From: JACXVD01 sp020446665
GTDB taxonomy: Bacteria; Pseudomonadota; Alphaproteobacteria; Sphingomonadales; Sphingomonadaceae
Assembly: GCA_041396905.1 (NCBI GenBank)
Contig: JAWKXQ010000013.1
Location: forward strand, 1-64,000
Direction: 5' to 3'
Length of the DNA: 64,000 nt
Below the pieces are notes generated by a model that was given only the letters and a program-made list of their open reading frames with translations, searched no databases and was not told where the DNA came from. Shown here in pieces: positions 19,249 to 27,602 of the stretch (positions are counted from its first letter, which is position 1; every line of letters starts with the position of its first letter). Both the position numbers and the translations under genes were made by a program.

Positions 19249-20517
19249 CTAATTAGGGATAGGCTGTTGTCCTACAACGCGCAGGCCATAACCTTCAAGC
19301 CCAACCACCGTCTTGGTGGAATCGCTCAACAGTTCCATGTCCGTCACGCCCAGATCGACAAGGATCTGCGCGCCGATCCCATAATTGCGCAATTCGGAGG
19401 AATGGGTGGCCTGGCGGGCAATTTCTGCCTGCAGGCCTTCCGATGCAGTGGGCATGATGACCACGATCACCCCCGCGCCAGCATCCCCTATGGCGGCCAT
19501 GGCGCGTTGCAACACCCGTTTGCGCGGGCCGCTCTGGCCCAGCAAATCATCGAAAATTGAAATGGCATGCATACGGACCAAAGTCGGCCTTTCAGGATCG
19601 ACGTGCCCCTTCTGCAGCACCACATGCGTGCCGCCGCCCACTTTGGTACGATAGGTCATGGCGCGCCAGTCGCCGCCATAGTCGGAGACAAAGGCGCTCT
19701 CGGTTGCCCGTTCGACCAAATGATCGTTGCGCATCCGATATTCGATCAGGTCACGGATGGTCCCGATCTTCATCGAATGCTTGCGTGCAAAGCGCATCAG
19801 ATCGTCGAGGCGGGCCATGCTGCCATCATCATTCATGATCTCGCAGATCACGCCTGAGGGATTGAGGCCTGCAAGGCGCGAAATATCCACTGCCGCTTCT
19901 GTATGGCCAGCCCGCACCAGAACCCCGCCATCGCGGGCGGTGAGCGGGAAGACATGGCCCGGAGTAACGATATCGTCCGGCCCCTTGCTGGCATCTATGG
20001 CCACAGAAATCGTGCGGGCACGGTCTGCGGCGCTGATCCCGGTGGTTACACCTTCCCTGGCTTCGATAGAGACGGTGAAGGCCGTCTGCATGCTTTCCTG
20101 GTTGTTTCGGCTCATCGGGGCCAGACCGAGGGATTCCACCCTTTTGCGGTCCAGTGCGAGGCAGATAAGCCCACGCCCATAGGTGGCCATGAAATTCACC
20201 GCATCAGGCGTTGCCATCTGCGCAGGGATGATGAGGTCGCCTTCATTCTCACGGTCTTCATCATCGACCAGAATATACATGCGGCCATTGCGGGCTTCTT
20301 TGATGATTTCTTCAATCCCGACCAGCACCGGGGCATCGTCATTGTCGTCGAGGAAGGTCTGAAGCTTGCTCAGCGTTTCCGCCGTCGGGTTCCAGTCCGG
20401 CTCGCTGGCATCCCGCAAAGTGTTGGCATGCAAACCTGCAGCGCGGGCGAGGCCGGCCTTGGTGAATTCTCCGGCAGCGATCAGATCTCGCACACGTGTG
20501 ATAGTCGATGTGTTCAT
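19249..20517 (-). CDS. ribB: RibBX: DHBP synthase with HTH-like N-terminus and degenerate GTP cyclohydrolase II domain
   Basis: Starting at MNTSTITRVRDLIAAGE the protein is 422 aa. Residues 1-60 look like a short helix-turn-helix (FTKAGLARAAGLHANTLRD). Residues about 65-270 are 3,4-dihydroxy-2-butanone-4-phosphate synthase with acidic loop DDEDRENEGDLI and TPGHVFPL. The last 150 residues align with RibA, but the zinc-binding Cys motif of GTP cyclohydrolase II is absent (the segment reads MHAISIFDDLLGQSGPRKRV). This is the RibBX form known in alphaproteobacteria, with DHBP synthase activity only. The frame is open upstream into the transglycosylase; the internal start is preferred because the enzyme is cytoplasmic and operator-like sequence precedes it. 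Confidence 0.9.
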   Translation of the reverse strand: MNTSTITRVRDLIAAGEFTKAGLARAAGLHANTLRDASEPDWNPTAETLSKLQTFLDDNDDAPVLVGIEEIIKEARNGRMYILVDDEDRENEGDLIIPAQMATPDAVNFMATYGRGLICLALDRKRVESLGLAPMSRNNQESMQTAFTVSIEAREGVTTGISAADRARTISVAIDASKGPDDIVTPGHVFPLTARDGGVLVRAGHTEAAVDISRLAGLNPSGVICEIMNDDGSMARLDDLMRFARKHSMKIGTIRDLIEYRMRNDHLVERATESAFVSDYGGDWRAMTYRTKVGGGTHVVLQKGHVDPERPTLVRMHAISIFDDLLGQSGPRKRVLQRAMAAIGDAGAGVIVVIMPTASEGLQAEIARQATHSSELRNYGIGAQILVDLGVTDMELLSDSTKTVVGLEGYGLRVVGQQPIPN

Positions 20518-21429
20518 TTGAGTCGCATAACACATTTCAATGTGATTGCAATGTGCGGTAACGCGCGCGTCAGAAATCAGGCTGACTTGCGGCAACAGGC
20601 TGCTGGACGCCAGAACATAGCGCGTGAGGGAGCTTGCCATCGGCATTTCCTGCTGCCCTGCTGCGCTGGTCAATGCAGCCGCAAACGGAAAGCGCAAGGC
20701 GTTGAGCGCCATCGCCTTATGCAGTTTGTGCTCGAAATGGCGCATCACCGCATCCAGTGAGCGGGCGGTGCCATCGGCGGAATAGAATACGGCCCGATTT
20801 GCATTGGCAGGAGCCGCGAAATAGCTGGCAGCCGCGCTGTTTGGATTGCGCTGCCATTCCGAAACAAAGCGCGCTGCGCCGTGCGAACCGAGGAAATGCG
20901 CCAGATAGAGCTCCGTATGCGTTGGTGCCCGGCCAAGCCGCTCACGCAGCATGGCGGCATTATCACGCACAAAGCCGGCCGCTACCAAGGATGCGATTTG
21001 GGGATCATAACGCAGTGCCAGTATCTCCTGCTGGCTCAAAGGCGCCTTGTTGCTGGCAACAGATCCTCGCGCCGCTGCATGTTTGCCAAAGGCGCTCAGC
21101 CAGGTGCTGTCGATGAACTGGAACAGGCCCGAGGCCGAGGAGGTGCGCGCTTTCGCATCCGGATTGAGCCCGGATTCCAGCTGCGCCTGGGCCAGCAGAT
21201 AATCGTAGCTGACACCGGTCTTCTGCGAGGCAGCGCGAATGGCGGCGGCTGCATCAGCGCTTTTGGAAGGTCTCAGGGGTCCGGCCATCACAGCGCCATT
21301 GGGCACATTGGCGGCATTGAAGGCTAAGCTGAACTGGGCATGGGCAGGGCTCCCTCCAAGCAGAGAGAGTGTAAGAAGGACAATTCCCCAAATGCCCAGC
21401 AGACGCCCCATCTGTGCGGCTCTAGGCAA
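20518..21429 (-). CDS. Secreted SLT-type transglycosylase lacking a stop before ribBX
   Basis: N-terminal signal peptide (LGIWGIVLLTLSLLGGSPAHA), then a lytic-transglycosylase/SLT domain from about residue 60 with the catalytic Glu in LLAQAQLESGLNPDA and SSASGLFQFIDSTWLSAFGK, and a further YLAHFLGSHGAARFV block. The family-like part fades after about residue 270 (LRFPFAAAL). No stop codon follows: the frame continues in phase through residue 304 straight into ribBX, giving a potential 726-aa protein. Either the stop was lost, producing a readthrough fusion, or the true end was altered by a small deletion. Export of the fusion would send a riboflavin enzyme to the periplasm, so separate translation of ribBX is more likely. 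Confidence 0.7.
20531..20555 (-). promoter_or_regulatory. Operator-like repeats just upstream of ribBX start
   Basis: CACATT-TC-AATGTG (20531-20544) is a perfect 6-bp-arm inverted repeat. A further CAATGTG at 20549-20555 repeats the right arm (20538-20544) 11 bases away, one helical turn. It sits 14 bases upstream of the ribBX ATG (20517). This spacing suggests a repressor site; the HTH-like N-terminus of RibBX itself is one candidate binder, which is inference only. Confidence 0.5.
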
Positions 21430-21501
21430 AAGGAGTTAATCAGCTCATTGCTGATCGTCCTTATGAAAGGATGAATTTTGCCACTTTGGAAGGGAGGGAG
21501 G

Positions 21502-21577
<76 letters not shown>

Positions 21578-21686
21578 ACATCGCAGCTTCTGCGATCCCG
21601 CCCGAGTCGGGCGAGGCGCTGCATATAGCGGGTGTTTCGAGATAGGGAAGGCCCCAAATCACGAAAAATCCGGTCAAATGCAAAAT

Positions 21687-22802
21687 CTATCCAAAACTGC
21701 GCCTTGGCCCGTTCCTGTTCCAGCGATTGACCATCATCAGCGTGCCGATGCAGATCATGTTTGTCATCATGGATGATCCGCCATGGCTCATGAAGGGCAG
21801 GGGAATGCCCACCACCGGGGCCATGCCCATCACCATCATCAGATTGATCGCAATGTAGAAGAAAATCGTCGCCACCATACCAAAAGCCAGCAGCCGCGCG
21901 AACCGGTCGGGCGATGCACGCGCGACCTTGATCCCCCAGCCCAGGATCAGGCCGAACATGGCGAGCACGAACAGACCGCCCAGCATGCCCCATTCCTCTG
22001 CCATAGTGGCGAAGACAAAATCTGTATGCGGTTCAGGCAGATAGTTGAGATGGCTTTGCGAACCGTTGTTGAAGCCCTTGCCCGAAAACCCGCCCGAGCC
22101 GATCGCAATCTTGGATTGGGTGATGTGATAGCCGGCGCCAAGCGGATCGCTTTCGGGATCGAGGAAGGTGGTCACGCGGCGTTGCTGATATTCCTTGAGG
22201 CCGAAGAAATAGGCCAGCGGCACTGCAATTGCCCCAAGCACGCCCCCCGCAACGAACCAGCGCATAGGCAATCCAGCCAGGAACAGGATTACCGCACCGC
22301 CAAAACCAATCGCCAAGGCGGTGCCAAGATCGGGCTGTAACAGCACCAAAACCATAGGAATTCCGATTAGGCCTGCAGCCGGGACAAGGGCTTTCCAGTC
22401 AGCTGTCATGCCCAGCGGCAAAGTGTCATAATAGCGGGCAAGGACCAGCACGATCACCGGCTTCATCAGCTCGGATGGCTGAAGCTGCATGAAGCCAAGA
22501 TTGAGCCAACGCTGGCTACCGCCTTGTATCGCGCCCATTGCTTCCACAAGGATCAGCAACAGCACCGTGCCGATATAGGCAGGGTACGCACCCCATTTCA
22601 CCAGGTCGCGGCTAAACAGCGAGAGTGCTATCGCGACCACCAGGAACACACCGAAGCGGAAAAGGTGCGACGCTGCATAGGGTTGCATATGGCCCCCGGC
22701 GGCCGAAAAAAGCACGGCCCCGCCAAAACTGACCAGCAAGAACAACGGGACCAGCATGGCCCAGGGCTGGCGGCCAATCGGGGCCGGAACGATCGACATC
22801 AT
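21687..22802 (-). CDS. rodA: Peptidoglycan glycosyltransferase RodA (MrdB)
   Basis: SEDS-family polytopic membrane glycosyltransferase that polymerises lipid II during elongation, working with PBP2. It has 371 aa with about ten membrane spans. Seen: the family block GSQRWLNLGFMQLQPSELMK, the loop VLLQPDLGTALAIGFGG with the catalytic Asp, and the C-terminal VVGIPLPFMSHGGSSMMTNM. Its first bases overlap the PBP2 gene stop by 4. It is the last gene of the mreBCD-mrdA-rodA operon. Confidence 0.96.
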   Translation of the reverse strand: MMSIVPAPIGRQPWAMLVPLFLLVSFGGAVLFSAAGGHMQPYAASHLFRFGVFLVVAIALSLFSRDLVKWGAYPAYIGTVLLLILVEAMGAIQGGSQRWLNLGFMQLQPSELMKPVIVLVLARYYDTLPLGMTADWKALVPAAGLIGIPMVLVLLQPDLGTALAIGFGGAVILFLAGLPMRWFVAGGVLGAIAVPLAYFFGLKEYQQRRVTTFLDPESDPLGAGYHITQSKIAIGSGGFSGKGFNNGSQSHLNYLPEPHTDFVFATMAEEWGMLGGLFVLAMFGLILGWGIKVARASPDRFARLLAFGMVATIFFYIAINLMMVMGMAPVVGIPLPFMSHGGSSMMTNMICIGTLMMVNRWNRNGPRRSFG

Positions 22803-24838
22803 CGTGTGCCACCTCCCACACCGTGTTCATTGGGACGTGGCTGGACAGCCTGTGTTTCCAGTTCAGTTTGCGCGGAGGCCGCCCGCGCTTCTGCATCGAC
22901 ACGGGCAAAGATATCCTCCTCGCGCCGCGGCACTGGCGGGATGTCTTGCCCGGCCGCAGCCGCATAGGCGGCATATTTCTTGGCAAGCCGCTCCTGAGCG
23001 GTACCGCCCCACTGCTTTTCAAAGGCATAGAGCGCATCCAACCCCTTTTTGGGATCGAAAAGAAACGTCATGACGTCACGCGCAATGGGGTAGGCAGCGC
23101 CAGAGCCACCGCCATGTTCGATCACCACCGCACCAGCATATTTTGGCTTGTCGAACGGAGCGAAGAAAATGAACAGCCCGTGGTCGCGGGTCTTCCATGG
23201 GCCGCTGCGGCCATTCCCGACGGAAAGCGAAACGACCTGAGCCGTCCCGGTCTTGCCTGCCATCTGGATATCGGGGATCGGCAGGCGCGCCCTGCCTGCG
23301 GTCCCCGGTCCGTTGACCACATCCTTCATGGCCTGCTGGATCACTTCCACATGGTTGCCATGGAAATTCATCGAGGCGGGCGAGGGCGCGGTTGGATCGA
23401 GGACGAGCCGGGGCATGAGCTTGCTCCCCGTCGCCAGGCGTGAAGCCATCACTGCAAGTTGCAGCGGGCTGGCAAGCATATATCCCTGGCCAATCGTCGC
23501 ATTGACCGTGTCAAAAGCTTCCCATTCGCGATTGAATTTCTTCATTTTCCACGCCGGGTCAGGAACAGTGCCATAAAACTGGCTGACCACCGGGAGGGGA
23601 AATTCCTGCCCCATGCCGCAATGCTTGGCCATGGGGGCAATGACATCCATGCCGAGCTTCTGCGCGAAGTGATAGAAATAGACGTCGCAGGACTGGTAAA
23701 TGCCCTTGGCCATATTGACCCGACCATGCCCGCGCCGGTTCCAGCAGCCGAATACACGGTTGCCAACCCGCAGCCCGCCGCCGCAGACAACGCTCTCTTC
23801 CGGATCGAGACCTGCCTCCAGGAATGACATGGAAACCATTGGTTTCACGGTAGAACCGGGCGGATACAGTCCCTTCAGGACCTTGTTGCGCAGGGGCACG
23901 CGTTCATCGTCGCGCAGCATCCCATATTCCAGTCGGCCAATGCCGTCCGAAAAGCTGTTCGGATCAAAACTGGGCATGGAGGCCATGCACAACAAATCGC
24001 CTGTCTCGCAATCCATCACGACCACAGACCCGGATTCAAGCCCGATGCGCCGCGCAGCATAATCCTGCAACGGACCGTCAATGGTCAGCTGGACGGCCTT
24101 GCCCTGAATATCATCCCGGGTTTCGAGGTCGCGTATTACGCGTCCGGACGCGGTTACCTCTACCCGACGAGCACCCGGTACACCGCGTAATTGCTGTTCA
24201 AATTGCTTTTCCAACCCATCCTTGCCGATCTTGTAGCCGGGTGTGATGAGCAGGGGGTTGCGATCCAGCTCGTACTCCTCGGCTGACGCCGGTCCGACAT
24301 AGCCGATCAGGTGCCCTACTGCGGGGCCGGTAGGATAGAAGCGCGTAAAGCCGCGCTGAGGAACAACGCCGGGCAACTCGGGCAAGCGCACACTCACAGC
24401 CGCGAATTGTTCGTAATCAAGCCCGGTCGCCACTTCGATGGGGGCAAAACCGCGTGACTTTTCAAGCTTGTCCCTCAGTTCGCGCAGGCGTGTATCACTA
24501 AGGGCGAGCAAGTCGCCGAGGCGGGCCAGCTCGGCATCCTTGTCATTCATACGTTCAGGAATGATATCGACCCGGAAGTCAGCCCGGTTAGACGCCAGTG
24601 GAGCACCGTTACGATCCAGGATCCAACCGCGCCGCGGTGGAATCAAGGTGAGGTTGACGCGGTTGCTTTCCGCTTCGGTCCGGTATTTCTCGTTCTCGGC
24701 AATGGCGAGATAGCCCATCCGCACCGCCAGCAATGTGCCAACGCCGCCGCCAATGGCAGCCAGCATGACGCTGCGCCGGTCATAGCTGTTTTGCAGCGAA
24801 GTGGCGCTGACAATGGGTTTCTTGACGCCGAACTTCAT
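22799..24838 (-). CDS. mrdA: Penicillin-binding protein 2 (elongation transpeptidase)
   Basis: Class B PBP that crosslinks peptidoglycan in the rod complex. From the ATG at 24838 it is 679 aa: an N-terminal membrane anchor (about residues 22-45), a dimerisation domain, then transpeptidase with SxxK at Ser329-Lys332 (YPPGSTVKPMVSMSF), SCD as the SxN motif in GIYQSCDVYFYHFAQ, and KTG in IQMAGKTGTAQVVSL. The start MKFGVKKPIV overlaps the mreD stop (ATGA). A longer in-frame start at 25099 was rejected because it would overlap mreD by 265 bases. It has a Gln-rich C-terminal tail of about 70 residues. Confidence 0.96.
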   Translation of the reverse strand: MKFGVKKPIVSATSLQNSYDRRSVMLAAIGGGVGTLLAVRMGYLAIAENEKYRTEAESNRVNLTLIPPRRGWILDRNGAPLASNRADFRVDIIPERMNDKDAELARLGDLLALSDTRLRELRDKLEKSRGFAPIEVATGLDYEQFAAVSVRLPELPGVVPQRGFTRFYPTGPAVGHLIGYVGPASAEEYELDRNPLLITPGYKIGKDGLEKQFEQQLRGVPGARRVEVTASGRVIRDLETRDDIQGKAVQLTIDGPLQDYAARRIGLESGSVVVMDCETGDLLCMASMPSFDPNSFSDGIGRLEYGMLRDDERVPLRNKVLKGLYPPGSTVKPMVSMSFLEAGLDPEESVVCGGGLRVGNRVFGCWNRRGHGRVNMAKGIYQSCDVYFYHFAQKLGMDVIAPMAKHCGMGQEFPLPVVSQFYGTVPDPAWKMKKFNREWEAFDTVNATIGQGYMLASPLQLAVMASRLATGSKLMPRLVLDPTAPSPASMNFHGNHVEVIQQAMKDVVNGPGTAGRARLPIPDIQMAGKTGTAQVVSLSVGNGRSGPWKTRDHGLFIFFAPFDKPKYAGAVVIEHGGGSGAAYPIARDVMTFLFDPKKGLDALYAFEKQWGGTAQERLAKKYAAYAAAAGQDIPPVPRREEDIFARVDAEARAASAQTELETQAVQPRPNEHGVGGGTR

Positions 24839-25392
24839 CCGATTGTCCGGAAACGCATAAGGCGCAAACGGTCGAGGCGAGCGACCACGCGCGCGACAAA
24901 AGGAAAGAAAAGCACTGATAACAAGAGCTGGGGTCCCATTCCGGCGATCAGTTGCAAAGTGATCTGTGCCCCTGAAAATACTGCCCCACCCAACAGGACC
25001 AGCATTGTAACCACACTTGCGCTGGCCCAATCCTGCGCAAATCCACGCCATGGGAAGCGGCTCTCGATCAGTTCGAACACCAGCATCGCCAAGGACCATA
25101 GCAAAATAGCACTGCCAAATGGCTGACCGCTGAACAAATCATCCCACAGGCCCAAGGGGAAACCGGCCCAGATCGGCAACAGACCAGGCCTGATCAGACG
25201 CCAGCCGATCAGGACCAACAGGCCGAGCGGCGGAAAATATGGAAATGCACTCGCGACGAAAAACGCCGGGACAACCGAGGCCATAATGATCGTGGCCCAG
25301 GGCAACGAATAGGCAAGCAGCGGAGAATGGTCACGGTTGATGCGGCTGCCATAGCGATCCCGGCGAGCGCGAGGGTTCAGCTGATCCATCAT
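24835..25392 (-). CDS. mreD: Rod shape-determining protein MreD
   Basis: 185-aa integral membrane component of the elongasome. Several hydrophobic segments are seen (SLPWATIIMASVVPAFFVAS; LGLLVLIGWRLIRPGLLPIW) with the family motif LPIWAGFPLGLWDDLFSGQPF, which contains the conserved GLxxDL-type loop. The ends overlap both neighbours by 4 bases (mreC before, mrdA after), so translation is coupled. Confidence 0.93.
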   Translation of the reverse strand: MMDQLNPRARRDRYGSRINRDHSPLLAYSLPWATIIMASVVPAFFVASAFPYFPPLGLLVLIGWRLIRPGLLPIWAGFPLGLWDDLFSGQPFGSAILLWSLAMLVFELIESRFPWRGFAQDWASASVVTMLVLLGGAVFSGAQITLQLIAGMGPQLLLSVLFFPFVARVVARLDRLRLMRFRTIG

Positions 25393-26309
25393 TGCTGCAG
25401 GCTTGCCTCTCCGCCAACATCAGAAGGTAGCGGTGTTTCTGCAGGAACCGTGGCAGCTTCCAGCGCAACAGGTTGCCAGACGTGCTCGATCGTGACGTAA
25501 TTGGTCGCTGCCGGGTCGCTGATCATCCGGGCAACCGCACCATCCGACGTCACTTCATTGACAATCGCCACCGCAACGCCCGGCTCGAAGATGCCCCCGG
25601 CACCGCTGGTGACAAATACATCGCCAACCTTGAGCGGGTTGATCCCCAAATTGATCAAGCGGATACGCAACAGGCCATCACCGCGACCTTCGGCAAAGGC
25701 AACAGTGTCTTCGCGGGCAAGGCGCACCGGCAGAACGCTCTCGCTGTCGGTAAGCAACATTACGCGCGACGATGTTCGCCCAACTTCCAGCACCCGCCCG
25801 ACTATCCCGCGACCGGAGCGGACGGGCATGCCAGGCTCGACACCATCATTGCGGCCAGCCCCGATATATCCGAAGCGGCGAGTGCTGCTGGCCGTTGAGC
25901 CGATAAAGCGAGTGATTGCGACAGTACCTTGCTGCGTTTCAGTAAGGCCAAGCAGCTCTTTCAAGCGGGCGTTTTCCTGCTTGAGTGCTTCACCTTCAGC
26001 GAGCCTGATACGGGTCAGTTCCACTTCGCGGCGAAGCTGGGCATTCTTGCTGCCTGCCCGAAAATAGCCGGATATGGTTTCGAACAACCCCTGGCTTTCC
26101 GTGCGCGCAGCCGCGCCCGCTTCACCCACAGGTGAAACGGCGTCTTGCGCAGTGGTGCGCAAACCGGAAAAACTGCCGGGCTGCCAGAGGGAAATGCCGA
26201 GGAGGATGGCACCAGCGAGCGCACCGATAGCGGCGATCACATAGCCGGTAAAAATGCCGTATTGCGCCCTTCGCGAATGCCCTGAGCGCCGTGAGGCCGG
26301 CGGCGCCAT
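25389..26309 (-). CDS. mreC: Rod shape-determining protein MreC
   Basis: 306-aa bitopic protein that scaffolds the elongasome in the periplasm. After a basic N-terminus (RRSGHSRRAQYG) comes one membrane span (about residues 21-42), a coiled-coil stretch (LRREVELTRIRLAEGEALKQ), and the paired beta-barrel domain with ITRFIGSTASSTRRFGYIGA and GIVGRVLEVGRTSSRVMLLT. The start MAPPASRR was chosen over an upstream Met at 26345, whose added 12 residues are not family-like. It overlaps mreD by 4 bases and begins 52 bases after mreB. Confidence 0.95.
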   Translation of the reverse strand: MAPPASRRSGHSRRAQYGIFTGYVIAAIGALAGAILLGISLWQPGSFSGLRTTAQDAVSPVGEAGAAARTESQGLFETISGYFRAGSKNAQLRREVELTRIRLAEGEALKQENARLKELLGLTETQQGTVAITRFIGSTASSTRRFGYIGAGRNDGVEPGMPVRSGRGIVGRVLEVGRTSSRVMLLTDSESVLPVRLAREDTVAFAEGRGDGLLRIRLINLGINPLKVGDVFVTSGAGGIFEPGVAVAIVNEVTSDGAVARMISDPAATNYVTIEHVWQPVALEAATVPAETPLPSDVGGEASLQQ

Positions 26310-26361
26310 GTCTGTTCCTTCCTCCAGCCCGCCTGGCGGGCACAATCAATCCGTTTGCGGA

Positions 26362-27408
26362 TCAGGCGTTCATCAAAACGCCGCGGTAAACCGGGTCTTC
26401 CATGGCACGGCCCGTGCCAATCGCCACGCAGGACAAGGGATCTTCGGCAATGCTGACGGGCAGCCCGGTTTCTTCGCGCAGATGCACGTCCAGACCACGG
26501 ATCAGCGCGCCACCGCCGGTCAGCACGATGCCCTGATCGACAATATCCGCCGCCAGTTCCGGCGCGGTATTTTCCAGCGCGATACGCACACCTTCCACAA
26601 TCGCGCCAATTGGTTCGGACAGAGCCTCTGCAATATTGGACTGATTGATGGTGATTTCCTTCGGCACACCGTTGACCAGATCGCGGCCCTTGAGCGTGAA
26701 GGTTTCACCCACGCCATCTTCCGGGATCATGGCGGTGCCGAAATCCTTCTTGATCCGCTCTGCCGTGGCATCGCCGATCAGCAGATTGTGATGTCGGCGC
26801 ACATAGGAAACGATGGCTTCGTCCATCTTGTCGCCCCCGGTACGGACCGAGGTGGTATAGGCGAGGCCGCGCAGTGAGAGCACAGCCACTTCGGTCGTGC
26901 CGCCACCAATATCCACCACCATGGAGCCGACCGGTTCTGTCACCGGCATATCCGCGCCAATGGCCGCTGCCATCGGTTCGAGAATCAGATGCACCTGGCT
27001 GGCCCCGGCATTGGACGCCGCATCGCGAATGGCGCGGCGTTCCACAGAGGTCGAGCCCGAAGGTACGCAGATCACGATTTCCGGCGGGCTGAACAGGCTG
27101 GTGCGCTTGCCATTCACCTTGCGGATGAAGTGCTTGATCATCTCTTCGGCGATTTCGATGTCGGCAATCACGCCATCGCGCAGCGGACGGATCGCTTCGA
27201 TGCTGTCCGGGGTCTTGCCCATCATCAGCTTGGCATCATCACCCACGGCCTTGACGCGCTTGATCCCGTTGATCGTCTCGATCGCGACAACAGAGGGTTC
27301 GTTGAGCACGATTCCCTGATCCTGCACATAGACCAGAGTGTTAGCGGTGCCGAGGTCGATTGCCATGTTCTGGGAACCGAATTTGAAGAGATTGGAAAAG
27401 AAGCCCAT
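26362..27408 (-). CDS. mreB: Rod shape-determining protein MreB
   Basis: Bacterial actin of 348 aa that directs lateral wall synthesis. Seen: phosphate-1 loop AIDLGTANTLVYVQDQGIVL, connect-1 VCVPSGSTSVERRAI, phosphate-2 VVDIGGGTTEVAVLSLRG, adenosine motif GIVLTGGGALIRGLD. The start MGFFSNLFKFGSQNM keeps the amphipathic membrane-binding N-terminus; a longer frame from 27447 adds 13 unlikely residues. It is the first gene of the mre operon and divergent from mutL. Confidence 0.97.
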   Translation of the reverse strand: MGFFSNLFKFGSQNMAIDLGTANTLVYVQDQGIVLNEPSVVAIETINGIKRVKAVGDDAKLMMGKTPDSIEAIRPLRDGVIADIEIAEEMIKHFIRKVNGKRTSLFSPPEIVICVPSGSTSVERRAIRDAASNAGASQVHLILEPMAAAIGADMPVTEPVGSMVVDIGGGTTEVAVLSLRGLAYTTSVRTGGDKMDEAIVSYVRRHHNLLIGDATAERIKKDFGTAMIPEDGVGETFTLKGRDLVNGVPKEITINQSNIAEALSEPIGAIVEGVRIALENTAPELAADIVDQGIVLTGGGALIRGLDVHLREETGLPVSIAEDPLSCVAIGTGRAMEDPVYRGVLMNA

Positions 27409-27602
27409 TATTCCGTTATTCCATGTATTTTCAGTGTTTTGCCGCATGTCACTGCGACAATTGCAACCCAGCTATGACAGGGGATGGTGGCTCCTTAGCG
27501 AAGCGCGAAAAAAAAGGCCAAAAAATTGTGTCAGAAACCCACTGGTTTTTTCCACCGCTGACCTCGAAATCCGGGCGCTTGGGCGCTAGGCTTGATCAAG
27601 TT

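Noticed and set aside
20518..20620. FMN riboswitch before ribBX
   Set aside because: No recognisable RFN core; only short inverted and direct repeats are seen.
24839..25099. Extended N-terminus of PBP2 to 25099
   Set aside because: It would overlap mreD by 265 bases and shows no family similarity; the ATGA overlap at 24835-24838 is typical.
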